57,432 nt of DNA, from NCBI GenBank assembly GCA_031549725.1, contig JAVBPH010000071.1, positions 1 through 57,432 on the forward strand. The letters run 5' to 3'. This DNA comes from UBA937 sp031549725 (GTDB lineage: Bacteria; Spirochaetota; Spirochaetia; Treponematales; Breznakiellaceae). The translations under genes were made by a program, and so were the position numbers. Below, piece after piece: positions 26,821 to 36,262 of this stretch (positions within the stretch are counted from its first letter, which is position 1; each line of letters starts with the position of its first letter). Under the pieces are notes generated by a model. The model was given only the letters and a program-made list of their open reading frames with translations. It made no database searches and was not told where the DNA came from.

Positions 26821-26850
26821 TCCCTGCGGCTTGCCGCGGGGTATTAAACC
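26821..26850. repeat. Partial copy of repeat family A
   Basis: The GC palindrome CCTGCGGCTTGCCGCGGGG is followed directly by TATTAAACC, both markers of family A, between divergent galU and mnmE. Confidence 0.45.
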
Positions 26851-27018
26851 AGACTTTCGAATAACATACCGGTGTAAATATGAGCCTCCGAAAGTTCCGG
26901 ATATCCTCAATGAAAAAAGAGTACACAGAGGAGAATCGTTTACAGGGAATTGTATTATACCGTCCGGTTTCAGGTAAAAAGCTTGTCCATCCCGGTCCAT
27001 TCCGGGTATGCTTATGGC

Positions 27019-28473
27019 ATGATAAAAGGATCCTACGGCGACGAAACGCCAATTGCTGCCCATGCAACTCCCCTGGGTGAAAGCGCCCTGGCGCTCATCC
27101 GGGTGTCGGGAAAATCTTGTATAGAACTTTTTTCCCGGGGATTTTCCCGTCCCAGGGCGCTGCTGGAAGCTCCCGGAAATACTATTGTCCATGGCTGGGT
27201 CCTGGACGATGAAAAAAATAATATTGATGAAGTCCTGGTTTCGGTTTTCAGGGCCCCCAAATCGTACACCGGGGAGGATAGTATCGATATTTCCTGCCAC
27301 GGCGGAATCGCCGCTGCCCGGGGTGTCATGAAACGGCTCCGGGAGCTGGAATTCCGGGAAGCCTTGCCCGGGGAATTTACCTTCCGGGCTTTTATGAACG
27401 GAAAACTCGATCTGACCAGGGCGGAATCGGTCATGGAACTGGTGTCCGCCAAATCCGATGAAGGCCGGACCCATGCGGTAAACCGTCTCGCGGGCGCCCT
27501 GGAAGCTGAAATAAACAGTGTTAAGGGTCTCCTGGTCCAGGCTCTGGCCAGTACGGAACTGTTCCTGGATTATTCCGAGGACGACGGTGCCGGATTAAGC
27601 GCCTCCGGGGGAGGGGTTGTCCCGGATGATGAAGTGGCCGGCCGTTTGCCCGACCGGCCCCTGGTGGAAGAATCCCTGGAGCGGATCAAGATCCTGTCCG
27701 CCTCCTACAACCGGGAACGGTTATTCAGCCAGGGAGCGCTGGTGGTTATCGCCGGCCGGCCCAACGCGGGAAAGTCCAGCCTTTTTAATACCCTTTTAAA
27801 GGAAGACCGTTCCATAGTGACGGATATTCCCGGAACCACCCGGGACTGGATTGAAGCCTGGATAGCCATTGGAGGAATTCCCATCCGGTTAATTGATACC
27901 GCGGGCTTTCAGGAATCCAGCGACCCCATAGAACTTCTTGGCATTGAACGGAGCCGCAGTTTTCTTAATGCCGCGGATCTGGTTTTGTACATCCTGGATG
28001 GAAACCAGGGTATCCTTGAGGAGGACCGGGACTTTATCAGACTGTTCCATCAAAATGAAGATACCCCGGCTCCTATGGTGCTTTTGTGGAATAAGGTTGA
28101 TATCAGCCCTCTCCCGGGTTCGGTGAAAGCTGATTATGTAAAAGCCCTGCTTCCGGTGAGTGCAAAAAAGAATCTCGGCATCGATGTATTGGGAAGGGTT
28201 ATCGAAACAACCCTGGAGGAAAAATTCGGCGGAAAATCCCAGGAGGATTCCTCCGGAAATACGGGGATTGCCACCGAACGCCAGAGGGACCTGATCCGCA
28301 GGGCAGAACTTTCCCTGGAGGAAGCTCTGGAACTGGCAGACCAGATGCGGCCCCTGGACATTATTGCGCCCCTTCTCCGGGATGCGGTAAATGCCCTGGG
28401 GGAAATTACCGGGGAAGTATCCACCGCGGAAATATTGGATACCATGTTCAGCCGTTTTTGTATAGGAAAATAA
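27019..28473 (+). CDS. mnmE: tRNA modification GTPase MnmE
   Basis: With MnmG this forms the cmnm5U34/nm5U34 tRNA wobble-uridine modification complex. The 484-aa sequence has the N-terminal THF-binding region (TPLGESALALIRVSG), SCHGG, GEFTFRAFMNGKLDLTRAE, the G domain with P-loop GRPNAGKSS, switch TDIPGTTRDW, DTAGF and NKVD, and the C-terminal FCIGK with the catalytic Cys. The ATG at 27019 is selected because the conserved domain starts a few residues later. About 25 extra upstream codons in frame have no start signal. A longer loop (SASGGGVVPDDE) sits before the G domain. It is followed 3 bases later by mnmG. Confidence 0.96.
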   Translation: MIKGSYGDETPIAAHATPLGESALALIRVSGKSCIELFSRGFSRPRALLEAPGNTIVHGWVLDDEKNNIDEVLVSVFRAPKSYTGEDSIDISCHGGIAAARGVMKRLRELEFREALPGEFTFRAFMNGKLDLTRAESVMELVSAKSDEGRTHAVNRLAGALEAEINSVKGLLVQALASTELFLDYSEDDGAGLSASGGGVVPDDEVAGRLPDRPLVEESLERIKILSASYNRERLFSQGALVVIAGRPNAGKSSLFNTLLKEDRSIVTDIPGTTRDWIEAWIAIGGIPIRLIDTAGFQESSDPIELLGIERSRSFLNAADLVLYILDGNQGILEEDRDFIRLFHQNEDTPAPMVLLWNKVDISPLPGSVKADYVKALLPVSAKKNLGIDVLGRVIETTLEEKFGGKSQEDSSGNTGIATERQRDLIRRAELSLEEALELADQMRPLDIIAPLLRDAVNALGEITGEVSTAEILDTMFSRFCIGK

Positions 28474-28476
28474 AGT

Positions 28477-30309
28477 ATGGATTTCGATTGTATAGTTGTA
28501 GGCGGAGGCCATGCGGGAATTGAAGCCAGCCTGGCGGTGTCCCGGCTGGGATTTTCCGCCGCATTAATCACCCAGAACCCCGACAGGATGGGGCTCCTGT
28601 CGTGCAACCCCGCCATGGGGGGTCTCTCCAAGGGAAACATTATCCGGGAGGTGGATGCCCTGGGGGGTGAGATGGGAAAAATCACCGACGCTTCCATGAT
28701 CCAGTACCGGGTCCTGAACCGTTCCAGGGGTCCCGCGGTTCAGGCTCCCAGAGCCCAGGCTGATAAAGCCCTGTATCAATCTATTGCCCGGCAGAAGGTG
28801 GAACAGCAAAAGGGTCTCACCCTGCTGATGGACACCGTAACGGATCTGCTGGTATCCGGGGACGGGAAACGGGTAGAAGGGGTAATCACCGAAAGGGGGC
28901 ACCGGATTGGGGCCAGGGCGGTTATCCTGAGTACCGGTACCTTTATGGAAGGGAAAATCTTTATCGGGGAATATGATGCGCTCCAGGGAAGGCTGGGCGA
29001 ACCCGCTGCTCTTGGCCTGGGAACCAGCCTCCGCAGCCGGGGTTTCCCCGTGGGACGTCTTAAAACAGGAACCCCCGCCCGGATAGCCGGGAATTCCATC
29101 GATTTTTCCAAAACCGAAAAACAGGATGGCGAAACACCATCACCCTTTACCTTTGATACGGAACCGGGAACCATCCCTGACCGGCCGTCCATCCCCTGCT
29201 GGATTACCTTTACCAATGAAAAGACCCATGAGATTATTGCGGCAAACATCGGCAGGTCTCCTTTGTACGGCGGGAAAATCGTGGGGATTGGTCCCCGGTA
29301 CTGCCCTTCAATTGAAGATAAGGTGGTCCGATTCAGGGACCGGGAACGGCATCATATTTTTATTGAACCCGAAGGTCTTTATACCCATGAGATGTACCTG
29401 AACGGCGCTTCAAGTTCCCTGCCGGAGGACGTGCAGTCTGATTTTATCCATACTATTCCCGGATTGGAGGAAGCGGTTATTGTCCGTCCGGGTTATGCGG
29501 TGGAATACGACTATGTGGATCCCATGGATCTCCTGCCTTCCCTGGAATCAAAACGGATGGAAGGTCTTTTTATGGCAGGCCAGACCAACGGCAGTTCGGG
29601 TTACGAGGAAGCGGCGGCCCAGGGAATTATGGCGGGGATCAATACGGTGATGAAACTCCAGGGAAAACCGCCCCTGGTATTAAGCCGTTCCGAAGCATAC
29701 ATTGGGGTCCTCATTGATGACCTTACCACCCAGGGTGCCAAGGAACCCTACCGGATGTTCACCAGCCGGGCGGAACACCGGCTCATGCTCCGCCACGATA
29801 CCGCGGATACCCGTCTGACACCAACGGGCCGCCAGACCGGCCTGGTGGATGATGAACGGTGGGAACGGTTCCTGAAAAAAACCCAGGATATCAGTGAAAT
29901 CACGGATCTTCTCCGGAGCAAACGGATTCCCGGAAACGCCCAGGGAAATCTGGTCCCCCACATTGGGGAGACCCTGGAAAAAGCCCTGGCCGACAGCAGG
30001 GTAAGTCCGGATGATATTGTTGATTATGCACCGGCCCTGATGGACCTTCCCTATGAATGGCTGGAACGGACCAACCTGGATATTAAGTATGCCGGGTATA
30101 TCCAAAAAGAAGAACGGGCCGCAGCAAGGACCGCAAAAATGGAATCCATCAGGATTCCCGGGGATCTGGATTATGCTGCCATAAAGGGGCTATCCGCAGA
30201 GGCCAGGGAAAAACTTTTAAAAGTCAGACCCCAAACCCTGGGGCAGGCTGCCCGGATTCAGGGAGTCCGCCAGGGGGACCTGGCTCTGCTTATGGTGCTG
30301 ATTAAATAA
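28477..30309 (+). CDS. mnmG: tRNA uridine-5-carboxymethylaminomethyl modification enzyme MnmG
   Basis: This FAD/NADH enzyme is the partner of MnmE. The 610-aa sequence starts with the FAD dinucleotide fold VVGGGHAGIEAS, then SCNPAMGGLSKG, VQAPRAQADK, GTFMEGKIFIG, KTGTPARI, the second-site PRYCPSIEDK and HHIFIEPEG, GYAVEYDYVDP, and the C-terminal GQTNGSSGYEEAAAQG and SRAEHRLMLRHDTAD. Full length. Only 3 bases separate it from mnmE, so the pair is an operon. Confidence 0.97.
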   Translation: MDFDCIVVGGGHAGIEASLAVSRLGFSAALITQNPDRMGLLSCNPAMGGLSKGNIIREVDALGGEMGKITDASMIQYRVLNRSRGPAVQAPRAQADKALYQSIARQKVEQQKGLTLLMDTVTDLLVSGDGKRVEGVITERGHRIGARAVILSTGTFMEGKIFIGEYDALQGRLGEPAALGLGTSLRSRGFPVGRLKTGTPARIAGNSIDFSKTEKQDGETPSPFTFDTEPGTIPDRPSIPCWITFTNEKTHEIIAANIGRSPLYGGKIVGIGPRYCPSIEDKVVRFRDRERHHIFIEPEGLYTHEMYLNGASSSLPEDVQSDFIHTIPGLEEAVIVRPGYAVEYDYVDPMDLLPSLESKRMEGLFMAGQTNGSSGYEEAAAQGIMAGINTVMKLQGKPPLVLSRSEAYIGVLIDDLTTQGAKEPYRMFTSRAEHRLMLRHDTADTRLTPTGRQTGLVDDERWERFLKKTQDISEITDLLRSKRIPGNAQGNLVPHIGETLEKALADSRVSPDDIVDYAPALMDLPYEWLERTNLDIKYAGYIQKEERAAARTAKMESIRIPGDLDYAAIKGLSAEAREKLLKVRPQTLGQAARIQGVRQGDLALLMVLIK

Positions 30310-30331
30310 CCAAATTTCGAAACAGATGTAA

Positions 30332-31588
30332 TTATCCGTGCCTTTTAAAATCATCCATGGTAATTATCTGGGCTCCGTTGAGCCGGGATTTTTCCGCCGC
30401 AAAGGCCATGAAATGACTTTGGAAGGAATCCCTGGCGGTAGTCCGGGGACTATGGCTTTCGCCCCGGATGAGGCTGACAAATTCCGTTGCAAGATTCACA
30501 TCCCCGCCGGAATGGCCCCCAAAGGGAATAGCCACATCAATCTTTTCTATATTCCTGGATGAAAATTCCTTTACGGTGATGGTGTTTCCATCCAAATCCC
30601 CGGATATTTCCCCGGCGGTTCCGAACAGGGTGATCTGCCGGGTAATATTCATACTGAAACCCGTCATGGTAAAGGTGGCGGTAACTCCGTTGGCAAACTT
30701 CATCTGGACAGTCTGGTGGTCCACCACATTGTTGTCACAATGAAAAACACATCTTCCATAGGGACCGTTTTCCAGGGCTTTCACCCGGCCTTCAATTGAT
30801 AAATCCGTGGTGATCACATTCACCGGCCAGTCGGTATCATTGGTCAGGTAGATTTTTGATACATGATACGGACAGTCCAGCATATGGGGGCAGCCGTCCA
30901 GGCAGCGTTTAGGAGCTCCCGGGGGAGCATTTTCCGGTTTAAAATAATTCAGCGCCCCGTAGGAATTGAGGGATTCACAGTCGGCACCCGCAAGCCAGAG
31001 GAGCATATCCATATCATGGCAGCTTTTGGCCAGGATCATGGGCGGGGATTCCTGCAGGTTCCGCCAGTTTCCCCGGACAAAACTGTGGGACATATGGATA
31101 TGTCCCACATGTTCCTGCAGATCAATACCGATCAGTTTTCCAATTCTTCCGGCGTGGAGCATTTTCTTGATCTTTGAAAAAAATGCGGTGTACTTAAGTA
31201 CATGGGCTATGATAAACACCTTATTGTATTTCACAGCCTCCGGTTCCAGCGCCCGGCATTCCTCCGCGGTGGGAACGATGGGTTTTTCACAGAGGATATG
31301 CATATTACGTTTCATCGCTTCCCGGATAGGTCCGATATGCATTTTATCCTGGGTGGTGATAATAACCGCTTCTGTCCCAACGGGCATATTTACAAAACCG
31401 TCTTCCCAGCTGCTGAAGGCATAATCATCGGGGATTTTATGATCCATCTGGATTTTTTTCCGCTTGGCATCGTCGGGTTCGGCAATGGCTGCAATCTTCA
31501 TCATTTTAGGATTCATCTTTGCATATTCCCCATATGCATACATGCCGCGGTTACCCGCACCCAGCAAAAGAACTTTTATCGGTTCCAT
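30332..31588 (-). CDS. Gfo/Idh/MocA family NAD(P)-dependent oxidoreductase
   Basis: The 418-aa protein starts with a Rossmann fold, VLLLGAGNRGMYAYGEYA, then CEKPIVPTAEE with the conserved EKP lysine, and SCHDMDMLLWLAG, the His/Asp pattern of the catalytic C-terminal domain. A cysteine cluster (KRCLDGCPHMLDCPYH, about 225-240) may bind a metal, as in some subgroups. Members oxidise sugars or inositols; the substrate is unknown. ATG at 31588 is chosen for GGAGAG just upstream; a TTG four codons earlier is in frame. It is transcribed towards mnmG (convergent). Confidence 0.9.
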   Translation of the reverse strand: MEPIKVLLLGAGNRGMYAYGEYAKMNPKMMKIAAIAEPDDAKRKKIQMDHKIPDDYAFSSWEDGFVNMPVGTEAVIITTQDKMHIGPIREAMKRNMHILCEKPIVPTAEECRALEPEAVKYNKVFIIAHVLKYTAFFSKIKKMLHAGRIGKLIGIDLQEHVGHIHMSHSFVRGNWRNLQESPPMILAKSCHDMDMLLWLAGADCESLNSYGALNYFKPENAPPGAPKRCLDGCPHMLDCPYHVSKIYLTNDTDWPVNVITTDLSIEGRVKALENGPYGRCVFHCDNNVVDHQTVQMKFANGVTATFTMTGFSMNITRQITLFGTAGEISGDLDGNTITVKEFSSRNIEKIDVAIPFGGHSGGDVNLATEFVSLIRGESHSPRTTARDSFQSHFMAFAAEKSRLNGAQIITMDDFKRHG

Positions 31589-31664
31589 AATACTCTCCAA
31601 AGAATCATTGCCATTAAAATCTCTAAAAATCCGGCATACCCGGATAAAAATTTTTCCCTGAGGA

Positions 31665-32009
31665 TCAGCCCGGAGGCCAGGTCATGGGCCGTCCGCCCAG
31701 AACATGCAGATGAATATGATTCACCGTCTGTCCGCCGTCGGATTTGCAGTTAATAACAAACCGGGCCCCTTTTTCGGAACAGCCCGATTCCACGGCAATC
31801 TCCTGGGCTTTATGCAGGATTTTTCCCATAAGGTATGTATCCGCCAGGCCAAGTTCCATAAGATTGGGAATATGCTTTTTGGGAATTACCAGAAAGTGAA
31901 CCGGTGCCTGGGGATTAACATCCTGAAAAGCCAGGATCTCATCATCCTCGTAAATTTTCTGACTCGGTATGTCCCCACTAACTATTTTACAGAAAATACA
32001 ATCATCCAT
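31665..32009 (-). CDS. HIT-family (HinT-like) purine nucleoside phosphoramidase
   Basis: The 114-aa protein has the N-terminal CIFCKI (Cys pair typical of HinT), the nucleotide-site region VNPQAPVHFLVIPKKHI, and the histidine triad HIHLHVLGG near the C-terminus. Family members hydrolyse AMP-lysine or AMP-NH2. ATG at 32009 is the start that fits the conserved N-terminus; the upstream TTG extension is not supported. It lies divergent to the C69 peptidase gene with 59 bp between starts. Confidence 0.93.
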   Translation of the reverse strand: MDDCIFCKIVSGDIPSQKIYEDDEILAFQDVNPQAPVHFLVIPKKHIPNLMELGLADTYLMGKILHKAQEIAVESGCSEKGARFVINCKSDGGQTVNHIHLHVLGGRPMTWPPG

Positions 32010-32068
32010 ATTTTCAGTATAATACAATTTTCTTGTTTTTAAGCAGAAAAAAACGTATAATTCTGCGT

Positions 32069-33325
32069 ATGTGTGATACCCTATGGAAACATTTTGACCA
32101 GTCTTCTTCGGTTTTTTTGAAAAACAGTGACCGGAGTGCCAATGAGCCTAATCTGGTAGTATGGTCCGAAGCCAGAAACGGAAACGGCCCGCTGAATTTA
32201 ACTTATATTACCATTGATGATGCTCCGTCATTTTCCTGTATTTTGTATAAACCCAGTTGGACCTGGGGCGCCGAAATGGGAATCAATGAAAAGGGTGTTG
32301 CCATTGGAAATGAGGCGGTTTTTACCAGGAGCAGCGAGAAAAAGGTTCCTTCAATTATTGGCATGGATTATATCCGGCTGGGACTTGAACGGGGCGCCTC
32401 CGCCAAAGAAGCCATGGAAGTAATAATCAATTTGCTCAGGAAGCACGGCCAGGGCGGAAACTGCGGGTATGACAGGGAATTTTACTATGATAATTCTTAC
32501 CTGATCTGTGATGCCCGGGAAGCGTATCTTCTTGAAACCGCGGGTTATGATTATGCGGTTAAAAAGCTCGAGGGCCAGTGCAATATTTCCAACCGGCTGT
32601 CACTGGAGTCGGATTATGATTTTTCCACCCAGGAAGGCAATTTTGCCCAAAATAATACGGAAGGAATCTTTTCGTTTTTTTCCGGATCATCCTCACGGAA
32701 AAAACTTGGAGAGGAACACCTGTCCCGGGTGAATGAAATGGATCTTTCCAAATGCCTGGATATCCTCCGGGTCCATGAGTATGAACAAAAGAAGGCTATG
32801 AAACGCGGGAACTTAAAAAGCGTGTGCATGCATGCCGGAAATATTAATAATCATAGTACCGGAAGTTTTGCCGTTTTTTATAAAGATGAAAAACCCTATG
32901 TGTTTGCCACCGGATCATCCACACCGTGTATTTCTCTTTTCAAACCAATCATGGCCGGGTTTGAATCGGGACCCCTCTTTACGGACCCTATTAATAGTTA
33001 TGCCTTTTGGCTGAAACGGGAAAAACTGAACCGGGCGGTTTTTAGTGAGCTCATCAACCTGAACGATTTCATGGCCAAGGCGAAGGCGATAGAAGCATCC
33101 ATTCTCAAAAAGGCGGAAGAACTGATTAAAAAGGGTCCCACCGGGGATGAATGGAAAAACCTTTGCCTGATTGCAGCATATATGGAAGAATCCTTCATGG
33201 CTTCCTACGATGACCTGATCCGCCAGCTTGATGGTAACCCGCAGCTCCTTGTCCCTTACTGGATGGGGAAAACCAATTCCATGAAGAAAAAGGTTTTTGA
33301 GCGGGAATTAAGGAACAGGAAATAA
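32069..33325 (+). CDS. Peptidase C69 / secernin-like Ntn-hydrolase
   Basis: The 418-aa protein begins MCDTLWKH...FLKNSDRSANEPN, the secernin/dipeptidase C69 hallmark in which the Cys after the initiator Met becomes the catalytic N-terminal nucleophile. GINEKGVAIGNEAVF and GMDYIRLGLERGASAKEAMEVI follow the family pattern. The likely activity is hydrolysis of dipeptides or other amide substrates. The ATG at 32069 is chosen because the nucleophile Cys must follow the start directly; an in-frame upstream ATG gives 12 spurious residues. Confidence 0.88.
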   Translation: MCDTLWKHFDQSSSVFLKNSDRSANEPNLVVWSEARNGNGPLNLTYITIDDAPSFSCILYKPSWTWGAEMGINEKGVAIGNEAVFTRSSEKKVPSIIGMDYIRLGLERGASAKEAMEVIINLLRKHGQGGNCGYDREFYYDNSYLICDAREAYLLETAGYDYAVKKLEGQCNISNRLSLESDYDFSTQEGNFAQNNTEGIFSFFSGSSSRKKLGEEHLSRVNEMDLSKCLDILRVHEYEQKKAMKRGNLKSVCMHAGNINNHSTGSFAVFYKDEKPYVFATGSSTPCISLFKPIMAGFESGPLFTDPINSYAFWLKREKLNRAVFSELINLNDFMAKAKAIEASILKKAEELIKKGPTGDEWKNLCLIAAYMEESFMASYDDLIRQLDGNPQLLVPYWMGKTNSMKKKVFERELRNRK

Positions 33326-33326
33326 A

Positions 33327-33417
33327 TTATAATTGCAGGTCCCTGAGGTTCTCGTAGGGTCGAAGGGCTTCTGGGATTCACCCCTCTAATAATACCCTTC
33401 CCTATCATCAGCAATTA
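33327..33417. repeat. Intergenic inverted repeat with fragment of family F
   Basis: Short inverted ends (ATAATTGC at the left, GCAATTAT at the right) enclose GGTCCCTGAGGTTCTCGTAGGG, close to the unit tandemly repeated at 39946-40150. The region lies between convergent gene ends. Confidence 0.4.
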
Positions 33418-33780
33418 TTATTTTATCCTTGCCTTTGATAGGGCATCATTAACCGCCGCAAGAAATCCCTCACTTGAGCCGGTGGCACCGGTAACCACAT
33501 CCACACTGGGGGAATTTACGGAAATAATTTCCTGGCCCAGATCCTCAAATGCGGTGGTCCCGATACCTTCGGTATCCGCATGGGACAAAACCTCCACCCC
33601 GGTCACCGCATTTTCCGTGACCGTTACGGCTACTTTTATGAGGCCGAAATACCCTTCTCCGGTTCCTTCATAGGTCCCGGCATGGTATAGATCCCTGCCG
33701 GAATTAATACCGGTACTGCCGCAGGCCAAAAATATACTTATTAACAAAAAACCTGTTATTATCATATAGCTGTGTTTCAT
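33418..33780 (-). CDS. FMN-binding-domain lipoprotein
   Basis: The 120-aa product has a signal with lipobox IFLACGS and a mature FMN_bind domain (about 30-115). It includes GTGEGYFGLIKVAVTV and the covalent flavinylation motif VDVVTGATGSSEGF, in which the Thr of the TGAT.SS pattern carries FMN via phosphoester (family knowledge from RnfG/NqrC-type proteins). It is thus predicted as a small, membrane-anchored periplasmic electron carrier. The ATG at 33780 follows GGAGGAAT closely. A flavin transferase (ApbE) is not in the window. The thioesterase at 33840 lies upstream on the same strand, 59 bp away. Confidence 0.88.
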   Translation of the reverse strand: MKHSYMIITGFLLISIFLACGSTGINSGRDLYHAGTYEGTGEGYFGLIKVAVTVTENAVTGVEVLSHADTEGIGTTAFEDLGQEIISVNSPSVDVVTGATGSSEGFLAAVNDALSKARIK

Positions 33781-33839
33781 TATTCCTCCGTAAAACAAAA
33801 ATATGACCCGGAATATTATAAATCCCGGTTTCACCATAT

Positions 33840-34253
33840 TTATTGTCCGGGAACCTTTTTTGCTTCGGCTTTTCCCATAAATTTTTCTATATTGATAACC
33901 ACCCGTTCGTGGCTGCCTTCACCGATGAGCCCCGCATCATCCCAGGCTTCCACGGAAAAACGGAGGGTTCTCTGGTCAACTTCGTTTAATATGGCCTTTG
34001 CCCGGACCTGAAGCCCTATGGGGGTGGCGGAAAGATGCTTTATATTGAGAACCGTCCCTACGGTGGAACAACCTTCAGGAATACTTCCCTGTATGGCCGC
34101 CAGGGCGGCAGCTTCCATCAGGGCTGCCATGGCAGGGGTAGCAAATACTTCCAGATTTCCGCTTCCCATGGCCAGGGCGGTATTTTCTGCCCCGGCATGA
34201 ACGGATTTTTCCCCTGTAAGGCCGGGGATAAGATCGGATTGATTTTCTATCAT
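33840..34253 (-). CDS. Hotdog-fold thioesterase (fluoroacetyl-CoA-thioesterase-like)
   Basis: The 137-aa protein shows NLEVFATPAMAALMEAAALAAI, GCSTVGTVLNIKHLSATPIG and FSVEAWDDAGLIGEGSHERVVI. This is the pattern of small hotdog proteins related to FlK, with the Thr/Glu/His site lying in the ATPAMAALME and HLSATP segments. The natural substrate is unknown, probably an acyl-CoA. GGGGAGG precedes the ATG at 34253. An upstream extension of the frame is unlikely. Confidence 0.85.
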   Translation of the reverse strand: MIENQSDLIPGLTGEKSVHAGAENTALAMGSGNLEVFATPAMAALMEAAALAAIQGSIPEGCSTVGTVLNIKHLSATPIGLQVRAKAILNEVDQRTLRFSVEAWDDAGLIGEGSHERVVINIEKFMGKAEAKKVPGQ

Positions 34254-34324
34254 AAAAACCTCCCCTTGAGTGTATCCGGATTCCCGGATATTGTTAACCG
34301 GACATGGCACAGAGGATAAATGGA

Positions 34325-34520
34325 TGAGCCTTTTTCAAACTTTATTATACCTGTGGTTTTCGGTAAGCCTATTGCTTATAATGTTTTTTATGGAAGCTTT
34401 TCATAATCCGCGGGACCTCAGGCTCCGTAATTTTGAAAAAACAGCCCTAGGGAAACACCGATTAATGCCCAGAGAGCATTAATCGGTGTATTCTTTAATG
34501 TAGATGTAAGTGAAGAAAGT
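34325..34520. repeat. Composite of dispersed repeat fragments (families C and B)
   Basis: CCTTTTTCAAA at 34328 and ATTTTGAAAAA at 34430 are the arms of a family C hairpin. From 34447, TAGGGAAACACCGATTAATGC...GCATTAATCGGTGTATTC is the first hairpin of family B, followed by AGATGTAAGTG as in the element at 57264. There is no gene in 34254-34640; the open frame over it is repeat-derived. Confidence 0.55.
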
Positions 34521-34640
34521 TTTTAAAATATGACCGGGTTTTGATGGGATTTCTGTAATAAGTACGGGAGCACTTTTAAAAAGCAGCGATTTTAGATATT
34601 TTCTTATAGTAAAATAATTATCAGATCTGCGGAGGCATCG

Positions 34641-36134
34641 GTGTTACTTTATATTTCAATTATTCTTATGTTCCTGGTTTTAGGCGCAGCCATATTCAGA
34701 AAATTTAATATCCCCCTGATTATTTTAGCCCTGGCCCTGGGAATAATCTTCGGAAGCGATGTCACCGGATTAATAGACTTTGACAATGCGGTGCTCACCC
34801 AGGAAATTGCCGATATTGCCCTCATATTCATCCTCTTTGCAGGAGGATACGGGGTACGCCGGGATGATTTCAAACCTATTATAGTACCTACCACGCTGCT
34901 GGCCACCGTGGGGGTCCTCATCACCATGATTGTCAGTACCTGTTTCTTCTATTTGATCAGCGGATGGACCTTTATGAATTCAATTATGGTTTCCGCCATC
35001 ATATCCTCCACCGATGCGGCGGCGGTTTTTTCCATTTTACGGTCCCGGCCTATCCAGAAAAAAGTCTCATCCATTACGGAAATTGAAAGCGCCGCCAACG
35101 ACCCCATGGCCATCATTTCCACCACCCTGATTATCAGTATTGCCGCGGGAACCAGTTCTTTTTCCGGTAAATTCATCCTGCTTTTTCTCTGGCAGTTGGC
35201 CGGCGGGGTTCTTATGGGGGTGCTCATCGGGAACATCGGCAAGGTCCTGCTCCGGAAACTTAAGGACATTGATGAAGGATACTATTACCTTTTCCTGATA
35301 GCCATTATTCTTGCCAGTTACAGTGTGGCCAGCCTTATCAATGTAAGCGGAATGCTGTCCGCGTTTTTTGCCGGATTTATCCTGGGAAACAACAAACTTC
35401 CCATCAAATCCAAAATATCATCCTTTGTATCGACCCTTTCGTTTATTGCCAATACGGGGCTCTTTATCCTGCTGGGCCTGCTGGTGTTTCCAAAGACCTT
35501 CGGTGAAATATGGTTCCTGGGGCTGGCCATGTTTCTCATCATTACTTTTATAGCCAGGCCCGTGGCGGTGCTGCTCTGTACCCCATTCATGAAAATCAAT
35601 TTCAAGGAAAAGGCGTTCCTTAGCTGGAGCGGTATCCGCGGGTCCGTACCGATTGTTCTTGCCACTTATCCATTGGCCGCGGGGCTTGATCCGGAGAAGC
35701 ATATCTTCAGTATTGTATTTTTTGCGGTTATTCTTTCTATTGTTTTCCAGGGAACCACCATCGGGAAACTGGCGGAGATCCTCAAGCTGAACACCAAGGA
35801 AGCTCCCAAGCCGGAACACAGCATGGAACTGGTGACTATCCATGAAACCAACTATGACCTGGTGGAACTGTTTATCGACAGCGAGCGTTATGCGGGTTCC
35901 TGCAAGGTTTCCGCCCTGGAACTGCCCCCGGAATGTACCATTACCCTGATCACCCGGAAGGATAAAATTATTGCTCCCCGGGGAAATACGGATATAAAAC
36001 CCGGGGACATCATCACCTTATTAATGGAAGAACAGATGATCCCGGATGTGACAAAATCAATCCTGGATAAATTCGACCAGTGCTGTGCGGTGACGGAAGA
36101 AATCCAGGATAAAACCGAACCGGAAAAGAAATGA
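34641..36134 (+). CDS. Cation/proton antiporter, CPA1 NhaP2/CvrA type
   Basis: The 497-aa protein has about 12 membrane helices in its first 390 residues. These include the antiporter signature region ADIALIFILFAGGYGVRRDDF and the conserved STDAAAVFSILRSR and ESAANDPMAI, with the ND pair likely part of the ion-binding site. A cytoplasmic TrkA_C-type regulatory domain follows (about 405-480). It probably exchanges Na+ or K+ for H+ across the inner membrane. The start is GTG with GGAGG upstream. It stands alone before dapA. Confidence 0.9.
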   Translation: MLLYISIILMFLVLGAAIFRKFNIPLIILALALGIIFGSDVTGLIDFDNAVLTQEIADIALIFILFAGGYGVRRDDFKPIIVPTTLLATVGVLITMIVSTCFFYLISGWTFMNSIMVSAIISSTDAAAVFSILRSRPIQKKVSSITEIESAANDPMAIISTTLIISIAAGTSSFSGKFILLFLWQLAGGVLMGVLIGNIGKVLLRKLKDIDEGYYYLFLIAIILASYSVASLINVSGMLSAFFAGFILGNNKLPIKSKISSFVSTLSFIANTGLFILLGLLVFPKTFGEIWFLGLAMFLIITFIARPVAVLLCTPFMKINFKEKAFLSWSGIRGSVPIVLATYPLAAGLDPEKHIFSIVFFAVILSIVFQGTTIGKLAEILKLNTKEAPKPEHSMELVTIHETNYDLVELFIDSERYAGSCKVSALELPPECTITLITRKDKIIAPRGNTDIKPGDIITLLMEEQMIPDVTKSILDKFDQCCAVTEEIQDKTEPEKK

Positions 36135-36201
36135 ACCAAAAAAGGAAACAGTTACTGGGCAGGGCAATCCCTGTAAAAATATACCATTTTTCGCCGAACT
36201 A

Positions 36202-36230
36202 TTGCATAAAAATACAATAATTGATACATT
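36202..36230 (+). promoter_or_regulatory. Candidate promoter for dapA-asd
   Basis: TTGCAT, a 17-bp spacer and TACATT lie about 33 bases upstream of dapA. Agreement with sigma-70 consensus is moderate (4-5 of 6 in each box). Confidence 0.45.
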
Positions 36231-36262
36231 ATACTTGAAAAATTTTTATTTTGGAGTAAAAA

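Noticed and set aside
28134..28697. Long antisense ORFs across mnmE and mnmG
   Set aside because: They are frame shadows of the GC-rich sense genes with no start signals.
34270..34482. 70-aa plus-strand ORF before the antiporter
   Set aside because: Both ends consist of family C and B repeat sequence, and no ribosome binding site is present.
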